A DNA stretch of 64,000 nucleotides, from positions 62,001 to 126,000 of the forward strand of contig DCEX01000018.1 in assembly GCA_002315015.1 (NCBI GenBank), written 5' to 3'. The stretch is from Faecalibacterium sp. UBA1819. Its GTDB lineage: Bacteria > Bacillota > Clostridia > Oscillospirales > Ruminococcaceae. A model generated the notes under the pieces. The model was not told the origin of the DNA, ran no database searches, and saw only the letters and a list, made by a program, of their open reading frames with translations. Of this stretch, positions 51,141 to 58,511 are shown one piece after another (position 1 is the first letter of the stretch; each line of letters begins with the position of its first letter). The translations under genes were made by a program, and so were the position numbers.

Positions 51141-53291
51141 ATGTCGAATGCACAGCAGGAAATTTTTATCAACCGTGAATTGAGCTGGTTGGATTTTAAC
51201 CGAAGGGTTTTGGAACTTTCCAAAGATAAAGCGGTTCCCATTGGTGAACAGCTGAAATTTGCGGCGATCTACGGCAGTAATTTAGACGAGTTTTTCATGG
51301 TGCGTGTCGGTTCGCTTTACGACAGAACGCTGCTGAAAATTACGGCAAAAGACAATAAAACGGGTTGGACGCCTGCGCAGCAGCTGGCCGCGATTATGCC
51401 GAAGGTGCAGGAGCTTCAGCAATATTGTGATAAGTGTGTGGCAAAGCTTTATGAGCGCTTGGAAGGCTGCGGCTACTATAAAGTGAACTTTGAAAAACTG
51501 ACGAAAAAGCAAGAGCATTTTTGGAAAAAATACTTTGTCAAAGAAGTGCTTCCGATGCTTTCGGTGCAGGTGGTGGACAAACGCCATCCGTTCCCGTTCT
51601 TGCGCAATAACGAAACGTATATCGGCGCGATGCTGCGCGAGAAAAATACGGTGCAGTGGTCGCTTGGTTTAATTCCCATCAGCAACCAGTTTAAACGCAT
51701 TATCTTTGCGCCGGCAGAGGGCAAAACAGAATTTGCCCTCATGGAAGAATTGATTTGCCATTATGCTTCTCAGGCGTTTGGAAAAAGCAGCGTACAGGGA
51801 AAAGCGATTTTCCGCATTACCCGAAATGCCGATATTTCAGTGGATGAAGGCATGTTTGACCATGATGTGGATTACCGCGAAGTGATGAGCGACCTTTTGA
51901 AAAAGCGCCGCAAGCTGGCCGCTGTTCGGATGCAGATTACCCCGAAAGCGCCCATGGATATGATTGACTTCTTGTGCAATAAGCTGGTGCTGCCGCGCTC
52001 GCAGTGCTTTGTGCAGTCGGCCCCGCCCGATTTGTCGGTTGGGTTCCAGCTTGCAGCGCGTTTGGCTCAGGATAACCACCCTGAACGTTTTTATCCTGTG
52101 CGTCGTCCCATGCTTCCTCCTACGGGCTTTGATTTGACAAAGGCTGTTCAGAACGAGGATGTTTTGCTGTCGTACCCGTACCAAAGCATTCGCCCGTTTA
52201 TCGTTATGCTGCGCCGCGCCGCCTATGACCCGGACGTTGTTTCCATCAAAATGACACTGTACCGTGTGGCACATGAATCCAAAATTATTGAGGCGCTGAT
52301 TTCCGCTGCCGAAAACGGCAAAGAAGTTGTCGTGGTGGTAGAGCTGCGCGCACGTTTTGACGAGCAGAATAATATTGATTACTCCAAACAATTGGAAGAA
52401 GCGGGCTGCACCGTCATTTATGGCTTTGAATCGTATAAAGTGCATTCCAAACTGACTTTGATTACCAAAATCAAAAATGGCCAAACGAGCTATATTGCCC
52501 AAATCGGAACCGGCAACTATAACGAAAAGACAAGCGAGCAATATACGGACTTGTCCTACATTACAACAAAACCGGAAATCGGCGCAGAGCTGGCAGGGGT
52601 ATTTCATAATCTTGCCATTGCCAAGCTCACGCAGGAGGCCAACCATCTGTTGGTTGCACCGCTTTGCTTTAAGAGCGTGATGCTGGAAGAAATCGACCGC
52701 GAAATCGAAGCCAAAAAGATGGGCAAGGAAGCCGGGATGATTTTGAAATGCAACTCGGTGAGCGATAAGGAAATTATCGAAAAGCTTAGTGAGGCATCTT
52801 GTGCGGGCGTAAAAATTCAGATGATTGTGCGCGGTATTTGCTGCTTGAAAGCGGGGGTACCCGGCAAAACAGAAAATATCACCGTCCGCAGCATTGTTGG
52901 GCGTTATTTGGAGCATGAGCGTGTGTATGCCTTTGGCACACAAGACCGGCTGCGCGTTTATGTGGCATCGGGCGACTTTTTAACCCGAAACACGGAAAAG
53001 CGTGTGGAAGTGGGTGTGCGCATTACAGACCGCAAGCTGGTGAACGAGCTGATGCAGACGCTGAGTATGCAGCTGCATGACAATGTGAATGCTTCTGTGA
53101 TGAAGCCGGACGGCAGCTATGCAAAGGTGAAACGCATGGAAGGGCAGCCCGCGATTGACAGCCAGCTCGGCATGTATGACATGCTGAAAACGGCGTGGCC
53201 GGAAATGCCCGCAGAAGGCTTTGTACCCGAACAGGTTAAGCCCGAGCGCGTGAAGGTGCGTGCGGTACGCCGCAAAAAAACACAGCACTGA
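51141..53291 (+). CDS. ppk1: Polyphosphate kinase 1
   Basis: Reversibly polymerises the gamma phosphate of ATP into polyphosphate, 716 residues. The N-terminal domain begins FINRELSWLDFNRRVLE and the head domain follows. The two phospholipase D-like C-terminal domains contain SIKMTLYRVAHESKI, the phospho-histidine motif YKVHSKLTLI, and GTGNYNEKTSEQYTDLSY. GGGAGGGATG precedes the ATG. Monocistronic, with a GC-rich terminator at 53335-53380. Confidence 0.97.
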   Translation: MSNAQQEIFINRELSWLDFNRRVLELSKDKAVPIGEQLKFAAIYGSNLDEFFMVRVGSLYDRTLLKITAKDNKTGWTPAQQLAAIMPKVQELQQYCDKCVAKLYERLEGCGYYKVNFEKLTKKQEHFWKKYFVKEVLPMLSVQVVDKRHPFPFLRNNETYIGAMLREKNTVQWSLGLIPISNQFKRIIFAPAEGKTEFALMEELICHYASQAFGKSSVQGKAIFRITRNADISVDEGMFDHDVDYREVMSDLLKKRRKLAAVRMQITPKAPMDMIDFLCNKLVLPRSQCFVQSAPPDLSVGFQLAARLAQDNHPERFYPVRRPMLPPTGFDLTKAVQNEDVLLSYPYQSIRPFIVMLRRAAYDPDVVSIKMTLYRVAHESKIIEALISAAENGKEVVVVVELRARFDEQNNIDYSKQLEEAGCTVIYGFESYKVHSKLTLITKIKNGQTSYIAQIGTGNYNEKTSEQYTDLSYITTKPEIGAELAGVFHNLAIAKLTQEANHLLVAPLCFKSVMLEEIDREIEAKKMGKEAGMILKCNSVSDKEIIEKLSEASCAGVKIQMIVRGICCLKAGVPGKTENITVRSIVGRYLEHERVYAFGTQDRLRVYVASGDFLTRNTEKRVEVGVRITDRKLVNELMQTLSMQLHDNVNASVMKPDGSYAKVKRMEGQPAIDSQLGMYDMLKTAWPEMPAEGFVPEQVKPERVKVRAVRRKKTQH

Positions 53292-53334
53292 TGCTGTAAT
53301 AGTAGATTAAAACGTCTTTGACGATAGGGTTGTT

Positions 53335-53380
53335 GCCGCCCGTTCGGTTGCCGTGAGCGCCGAGCGGGCGGCTGCTTTTT
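53335..53380 (+). terminator. Terminator after ppk1
   Basis: GCCGCCCGTTCGG pairs with CCGAGCGGGCGGC and is followed shortly by CTTTTT. The rest of the gap 53292-53599 holds only an unconvincing 53-codon frame. Confidence 0.85.
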
Positions 53381-53599
53381 GTGGATCAGCAAGGGGGAGA
53401 AGTGTGGTGCGGCATCGTTTCATTACAACAAAAGCGTATTTCGTAACAGAATGCTTGCGTTTTGGAGCAAAGCGGCGGATAAAAACAGGGAAAGCGCAGA
53501 AAGCGGCACCGGCCAAAAACTTCGCTTGCTCATCCAATCCCCGCATGGATAAAATAGAAGAAGGCTGACAACGCCGCGGGAACAAAAGGAGGGGAAACT

Positions 53600-54313
53600 G
53601 TGCTGAGAATTGCCGTCTGTGATGATGAGCCGCAGATTGTAAAACAATTGACTGATCTGGTGATGCAGTGTGCGCCCGACTGTGAATTAACTTGCTATGC
53701 ACATGGGGAAGAATTGCTGGAAGCGCAAAAAACGTTCGACCTGATTTTTTTGGATATTCAAATGAAGCCTTTGAATGGGATGGAAACCGCAAAAAGAATC
53801 CGCAGTTTGGATGAAGGCGTTTTGATTGTGTTTATTACCGCTTGGAAGGAATATGTGTTTGATGCTTTTGATGTAGGCGCATTTCACTACCTGTTAAAAC
53901 CGGTGCAGCTGCAAAAACTGCGTGAAATTCTGCAAAGGGCGCAGCGAGAAACCGACCGAAAGAACCACGCAAAAAAACAACAGCTTTTTTTGAAAACAAG
54001 AGAGAGAAGCTTTGTGGTGAATGTGGAGGATATTTTGTTTTTGGAGAACGCTTTGCGGAAAGTCGTCATTCATACCGATGCACAAACCATTCTTGTGTAC
54101 GGAACAATGTCGGAATTTGAAAAAAAGCTGGGGGCGGGATTTTACCGAAGCCATCGAGGGTATCTGGTCAATTTAGCCCGCATTGCGGAATACGACGCGG
54201 AAACGATTTACATGGACAACGGCGAAACCGCTTATCTCACCAAAAAGAATTACCCGGATTTTGTAAAATGCTATATGCGGTTTCTAAGAAATGGAAGGGG
54301 ACAAGATGACTGA
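53600..54313 (+). CDS. LytTR family response regulator (AgrA-like)
   Basis: A 237-residue regulator. The receiver domain has the acidic pair in VCDDEP, phosphoacceptor Asp in LIFLDIQMKPLNG, and Lys in YLLKPVQ. The C-terminal LytTR domain shows ILFLENALRKVVIHT, then FYRSHRGYLVNLARI, the fold that binds DNA in AgrA and VirR. The GTG start has AAAGGAGGGG upstream. It overlaps the kinase gene by eight bases. No peptide or agrB gene is adjacent. Confidence 0.94.
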   Translation: MLRIAVCDDEPQIVKQLTDLVMQCAPDCELTCYAHGEELLEAQKTFDLIFLDIQMKPLNGMETAKRIRSLDEGVLIVFITAWKEYVFDAFDVGAFHYLLKPVQLQKLREILQRAQRETDRKNHAKKQQLFLKTRERSFVVNVEDILFLENALRKVVIHTDAQTILVYGTMSEFEKKLGAGFYRSHRGYLVNLARIAEYDAETIYMDNGETAYLTKKNYPDFVKCYMRFLRNGRGQDD

Positions 54314-55736
54314 TTTTATCCGTCAAATTTTTATGCTTGCGCTTTCTGTGTTTGAGGGCTTTTGCATGGATCGTCTGTTTCAAGCGTTTGTTTCACCACG
54401 ATGGAGTGGGCTGCGCTGGAGTACGGGCATAATCGGCGCGGTATGGGTTTTATACCACGGCATATGCCTTTGGCAAAATTGGGCGTTTTATCCGTCTTCT
54501 GTTTGGAATCTGACGGTGTATCTCTGTGTGTTGTTCGGCACGGCTTTGCTTTGGTATCGGGGCGGTATTTTGCTCAAGCTTTTCTTGGTGGTGCAGTTTG
54601 CGGCAATCCATGAATTGTCTATTTGGGCGGCAAACAGCTTGATTGCCGTTCATATGCAAGTGTTGGAGATGCTCGGCAATGGGGTACAGCAGCAAGTGTT
54701 ATCTTTGAGCGCCTTTATGAGTTTTGTGACGATTTCCAATGTGGCGTTATTCCTTGCTGTCGGAGCGCTTCGAGAGGGGATGACCTACTGTTTTATTCGG
54801 CGTATTGTGAAAGCGTGCCGATTCCCGCGCAGATTTGAAAAAAACATTCTTCCCTATCTGCTGCCTGCCGCCGCAAGCGTTCTGGTTGCCTTTTTTATCC
54901 GTTTGCTGATGCTTGCGGTAGAAAACAGTGTGACGGTAACGCTGTATGCGCGCTATCCGCAGGTATCTTTTCTGATTCCGCTGCTTGCCGTCATTTTGCT
55001 GCTTGCAAACAGTTTCAGCTTTGAAATGTTTCAAAACATGGCTGCTTTTGAGCAGCAGCGCACAGAAAAATTAGTGCTGGAAAACCAAGTGTCCAGCCTG
55101 AAAAATTCGATTGCCGAGATGGAAAGCGTCTATGAGAGCGTGCGCTCGGTAAAGCATGATATGAAAAACCATATGCTGATTTTGCGAACGCTGTTGGATG
55201 AGCCAGGTTCCGGCTGTGAAGCAAAGGCATATTTGGAGCAGTGGTATCCTCTGGTGGAGCAGATGGACATGTATATCCGAACAGGAAATGCGGTGGCAGA
55301 TGTGGTGGTGAATGCAAAATTTCAGTATGCAAAAAAGACCATTCCCGACATTTGTTTCGATGCGGAAGATTTCGTGGTGCCTGACACAATTGCTGTGAAG
55401 GCTTACGACATCGGAATTATTTTGAGCAATGGCCTGGATAACGCGGTGGAGGCGTGCCAAAACCTGCGCAGAAAAGAGCCGGATGCCGAAGCGGAGATTG
55501 TTCTGCGGTCATTTTGGAAGGGGAATATGTACTTTTTGGAAATAGAAAATAGTTTTGACGGCGTGTTTGTGATGGAGGCAGACGGCGAATATCCGCGCTC
55601 TACAAAACCCGACCCCGATGAACACGGCATTGGCCTGAAAAATATTCGCAGCTGCGCTCAAAAATACGCAGGCGACATGGATTGCATTGTAAAAGGGCGG
55701 CACTTTATTTTATCCGTGATGTTAAAAGGAACGTAG
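54306..55736 (+). CDS. GHKL sensor histidine kinase (AgrC-like)
   Basis: A 476-residue membrane kinase with six or seven N-terminal helices (to about residue 225), a coiled linker, the phosphoacceptor in SVKHDMKNHMLILR, and a C-terminal GHKL ATPase with LSNGLDNAVEAC and HGIGLKNI. AgrC-type kinases sense cyclic peptides through the membrane domain. ATG 54306 is chosen because AAGGGG lies seven bases before it. It pairs with the LytTR regulator; the orphan AgrD peptide near 10 kb is a candidate ligand source (inference). Confidence 0.92.
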   Translation: MTDFIRQIFMLALSVFEGFCMDRLFQAFVSPRWSGLRWSTGIIGAVWVLYHGICLWQNWAFYPSSVWNLTVYLCVLFGTALLWYRGGILLKLFLVVQFAAIHELSIWAANSLIAVHMQVLEMLGNGVQQQVLSLSAFMSFVTISNVALFLAVGALREGMTYCFIRRIVKACRFPRRFEKNILPYLLPAAASVLVAFFIRLLMLAVENSVTVTLYARYPQVSFLIPLLAVILLLANSFSFEMFQNMAAFEQQRTEKLVLENQVSSLKNSIAEMESVYESVRSVKHDMKNHMLILRTLLDEPGSGCEAKAYLEQWYPLVEQMDMYIRTGNAVADVVVNAKFQYAKKTIPDICFDAEDFVVPDTIAVKAYDIGIILSNGLDNAVEACQNLRRKEPDAEAEIVLRSFWKGNMYFLEIENSFDGVFVMEADGEYPRSTKPDPDEHGIGLKNIRSCAQKYAGDMDCIVKGRHFILSVMLKGT

Positions 55737-55904
55737 GAAACAGAGCCTTTCCTGCTCGCTTTCCACTGTTCGTTACCATAATATCTACCGCTGATTACAT
55801 CATCTCTTTTCAGAAAGAAAAACGGTGTTATGCTGAAACAAAGGAAGCAGGGCGCTTCGTTGTTTTTAGAAACGCTCTAATGAAACAGGAAAGAGGGAAA
55901 TTAT

Positions 55905-56672
55905 ATGAGAATTACAAGCAATGCTTTTTATCCGTATCAAGCGCGAATGACAAAAACCAAGCAAAACGAAGAAACCGTGGGGCAGACAGAACAGGAACAA
56001 ACGCAAGCGGCGCAGGAACAAGCGAATACACAGGAAACAACGCAAGCCGCCGCGGGCAAAACCCTGACCAAAAGCGAAAAAGCGGAAAACCTGAAAAACT
56101 ATTTTTTGGACAAATATAAAGACTATGGGCTGACGCTCTCCTCGGGCTTGACCGCACCGAAACACGGGGTGGCGCCGTCCTTTTCGGTTGACCCGCGCGC
56201 CATTGAGCAAGCGGCAAACGACCCGCAGAAAGCGAAAGAGCTGGATGACATGCTCAGTAGTGCAACGATGATTGATTCTAATTGGTTCAATGCGATGAAT
56301 CATCCGCCAGAGGTAAAAGTGTCGCTGTCGGTGCATATCAATGCGGACGGAACATCCACAGGCATGCTGCGCAGAGAGTACAGCAGTTTAGAGGCAAAAA
56401 ACAAGTATGGCGGCTTTGATGCCAACAGCTTTTTAGACGAGCAGGACAAGCTTTGGGAAAAGCATGAGTCTGATTTTGACTATGCAAAAGCGGTTGGAGA
56501 AGATTCTGTCGGAAAAGCTTCGGAAAAGATTTGGGAGGAGCATTTGGAGGATAAACAACGGCTGCGGCAATATCGCAATGATGTGCGTATGGAAGAATGG
56601 GTAAGCGGACAAACCGAGCAAAAGTATTTTCTCACCGGGCAGAAAAACCAATTCATGGACATAAAAGCGTAA
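55905..56672 (+). CDS. Hypothetical protein with Gln/Glu-rich N-terminal region
   Basis: A 255-residue soluble protein. Residues 15-65 are low complexity (Gln, Glu, Thr, Ala). A more ordered part follows, with KAENLKNYFLDKYKDYGLTL, a VKVSLSVHINADGT strand segment, and charged helices to the end. It begins MRITSNAFYP without a signal peptide. GAAAGAGGG precedes the ATG. It lies between the AgrC-like kinase and a terminator. It faintly resembles clostridial DUF6033-type proteins, but I am not sure and assign no function. Confidence 0.75.
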   Translation: MRITSNAFYPYQARMTKTKQNEETVGQTEQEQTQAAQEQANTQETTQAAAGKTLTKSEKAENLKNYFLDKYKDYGLTLSSGLTAPKHGVAPSFSVDPRAIEQAANDPQKAKELDDMLSSATMIDSNWFNAMNHPPEVKVSLSVHINADGTSTGMLRREYSSLEAKNKYGGFDANSFLDEQDKLWEKHESDFDYAKAVGEDSVGKASEKIWEEHLEDKQRLRQYRNDVRMEEWVSGQTEQKYFLTGQKNQFMDIKA

Positions 56673-56701
56673 GCAAAACAGATCGTTTGTGAAGTATCAT
56701 G

Positions 56702-56742
56702 GGCGGGGAACCAAGCGGCAAAATGCGGTTTCCTGCCTTTTT
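56702..56742 (+). terminator. Terminator before the spoIVFA-like gene
   Basis: GGCGGGGAACC pairs with GGTTTCCTGCC, including wobble pairs, followed by T6. Confidence 0.75.
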
Positions 56743-56846
56743 TGTCGAAGCATCGGCGTGAGGGGTTCGTTTTCAGTTCTAAGTACACCTTGATTTTGCA
56801 TATAGATAAAAGCATGACACAGAATCAGAAAAGGGTGTGACACGAT

Positions 56847-57662
56847 ATGTGGGAAAAACAGGCGGGCGATGTGCCGGGCGGACAGCTCCACCCGTGGAAG
56901 GAGCAGAGAAAGCGCGCGCAGGATATGGGCGAGGACGCAAGCGCACTGCTGTTTGTACAGCTGGTGCTGTGCGTGATGATTGCGTTAATTGTGTTTTTTG
57001 CCAAAATGTCACAAGCGCCGTTTTTTACCGATATGCGCCAGCAATATCAGGAAATGATTTCTTACGGCGTGGAATTTTCGTCTGATAACCCCATGATTCG
57101 CTTTGCAACGGGCGGCGTGGATGCGTTAAGAGATCAGGCGCAGAAAGTATTGGATGAATTACAGGCTTATGAACCGGAGGCTTTAACGGGCAGCGGCGGC
57201 TTTTGGCCGATCAAGAGCCATGAGGTGCCGCAAGGAGCTTCTATGGAGCCATACGTCAGCCCGCAGGAGCTGACCCTGCCTGTGGCGGGTGTGTTCACCT
57301 CGGAGTTTGGCTTTCGCGAAAACCCGGTAACAGGCGAGGATGATTTTCACGCGGGTATTGACCTTGCTGCGGCGGAAGGAACGCCGGTGAAAAGCGCGCT
57401 GAAAGGTCAAGTGCTGAAAACAGGCTACAACGATTCCCGCGGCAGTTATATTCTTGTGCGCCATGAAAATGGGGTGCAGACTTTGTATCAGCATCTTTCC
57501 TTTGCCGCCGTTCGGCAGGGACAAGCGGTGGAAGCCGGAGAGGTCATCGGTATGGTGGGCAGCACGGGCTTATCGACAGGGCCGCACCTGCATTTTGAGC
57601 TGCGTGTGAACGGTGTATGCGTTGACCCCGCACTCAGCTTGCCGCAGATACAAGAGGGCTGA
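56847..57662 (+). CDS. M23 peptidase-domain membrane protein, SpoIVFA-like
   Basis: A 271-residue protein with a cytoplasmic start, one membrane helix (about residues 33-52), a spacer and a C-terminal LytM/M23 domain (about 155-265). The domain keeps DFHAGIDLA (His and Asp) and HLHFEL, so the zinc ligands look intact, unlike in Bacillus SpoIVFA. The M50 protease gene starts six bases after its stop, the same order as spoIVFA-spoIVFB, whose products control pro-sigma-K cleavage in the mother cell. A SpoIIQ-like or plain wall-hydrolase role is the alternative. Confidence 0.82.
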   Translation: MWEKQAGDVPGGQLHPWKEQRKRAQDMGEDASALLFVQLVLCVMIALIVFFAKMSQAPFFTDMRQQYQEMISYGVEFSSDNPMIRFATGGVDALRDQAQKVLDELQAYEPEALTGSGGFWPIKSHEVPQGASMEPYVSPQELTLPVAGVFTSEFGFRENPVTGEDDFHAGIDLAAAEGTPVKSALKGQVLKTGYNDSRGSYILVRHENGVQTLYQHLSFAAVRQGQAVEAGEVIGMVGSTGLSTGPHLHFELRVNGVCVDPALSLPQIQEG

Positions 57663-57667
57663 ACCGG

Positions 57668-58255
57668 ATGTCTCAGACAGATCGGGCAATGCTGCTGGGA
57701 GGCTTGCTTTTCATTGGTTTCCTTTATGATTCTATGGGCTTTCTGCGCATGGCGCTGCTGTGCAGCTTTTTGCACGAGGCGGGGCATGTGCTGGTGTTTT
57801 TGCTTTGCACCGGGCGCTGGCCGAAGCTGTGCTTTGGGTTTGGCGGCATTGCCCTCAGCGGTGCTCAGACGCTGGGGCGAAAGCAAGAGCTGGCCGTTTT
57901 GTGTGCCGGCCCGGCGGTCAATTTTCTGTTTGCGGCGGTGCTCTACGGCATCGCCCAGCAGCGTGCTTCCTACGGGGTGTATTTTTTGGCGGCTGTCAGC
58001 TTTTGCACCGGCGCATATAATTTGCTGCCGCTGGAAGTGCTGGACGGCGGGCGGATTTTGCAAAATTTGGCAGCGGGGCGCCATACATCCTTGGCGGTAC
58101 GGTTGCAGCGGTGGGTGCTGTTTTTGTTTTGCTTATTGTGTGCAGCGGCCGGGTGCTGTTCCGCGCTGGAATGGCGTGCCCGTATTGCTGCGCTTTTGGC
58201 GGCAGCTTATATTGCGGTGCAGGAATGGGGGCCAAAACGCTCTTTTCGGTATTAA
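57668..58255 (+). CDS. M50 intramembrane metalloprotease, SpoIVFB-like
   Basis: A 195-residue polytopic protease with about six hydrophobic helices. FLHEAGHVL carries the HExxH zinc site, and LLPLEVLDGGRIL supplies the third ligand in the LDGG motif. It lacks a PDZ domain. It is shorter than Bacillus SpoIVFB (288 residues) because the C-terminal CBS domain is missing. Pairing with the M23 protein suggests a role in sporulation sigma-factor processing. A terminator follows at 58274-58302. Confidence 0.85.
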   Translation: MSQTDRAMLLGGLLFIGFLYDSMGFLRMALLCSFLHEAGHVLVFLLCTGRWPKLCFGFGGIALSGAQTLGRKQELAVLCAGPAVNFLFAAVLYGIAQQRASYGVYFLAAVSFCTGAYNLLPLEVLDGGRILQNLAAGRHTSLAVRLQRWVLFLFCLLCAAAGCCSALEWRARIAALLAAAYIAVQEWGPKRSFRY

Positions 58256-58273
58256 GAAAGACCATCAACAAGT

Positions 58274-58302
58274 GCGCAGAGCAGCAGCTTTGCGTGCTTT
58301 TT
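58274..58302 (+). terminator. Terminator after the SpoIVFB-like gene
   Basis: GCGCAGAGC pairs with GCTTTGCGT, two wobble pairs, loop AGCA, then GCTTTTT. Confidence 0.65.
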
Positions 58303-58320
58303 GCCTTGCAGCCTCGCACA

Positions 58321-58368
58321 TCTTACGAAAAATCTGTACATTTCTTTGTTTTCAGATACGCCCTAGGG
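58321..58368 (-). repeat. Dispersed repeat, copy C
   Basis: On the minus strand the core reads AGGGCGTATCTGAAAACAAA, then GAAATGTACAGAT. It is the copy closest to A at 35.9 kb and shares a 17-base identity with B. Confidence 0.6.
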
Positions 58369-58402
58369 CAATAAACGGTTCACGCAAGAAAAACATTTCA
58401 AA

Positions 58403-58431
58403 TTGCTTTTTGATGTAAAATCGAGTATAAT
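58403..58431 (+). promoter_or_regulatory. Promoter of the radical SAM operon
   Basis: TTGCTT (58403-58408), a 17-bp spacer and TATAAT (58426-58431), about 80 bases before the start codon. Confidence 0.75.
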
Positions 58432-58511
58432 AATACCACTCATGTGCAAGTGTCAGGGCTATGCCCGCGCTTGCAGCGAAACGCACTGTGACCAAAAGAA
58501 AGGATGTCAGA

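Noticed and set aside
53407..53568. GTG-initiated frame of about 53 codons just before the LytTR regulator, considered as a peptide pheromone
   Set aside because: It has a decent AAGGGGGAG ribosome site, but the product is basic with no leader-peptide pattern, no AgrD-like core and no hydrophobic signal, so the evidence is too thin.
56797..56828. Sigma-E-type promoter before the SpoIVFA-like gene
   Set aside because: TGCATATAG resembles a -35 element, but the downstream CATGACAC is a poor match to the sigma-E -10 consensus.
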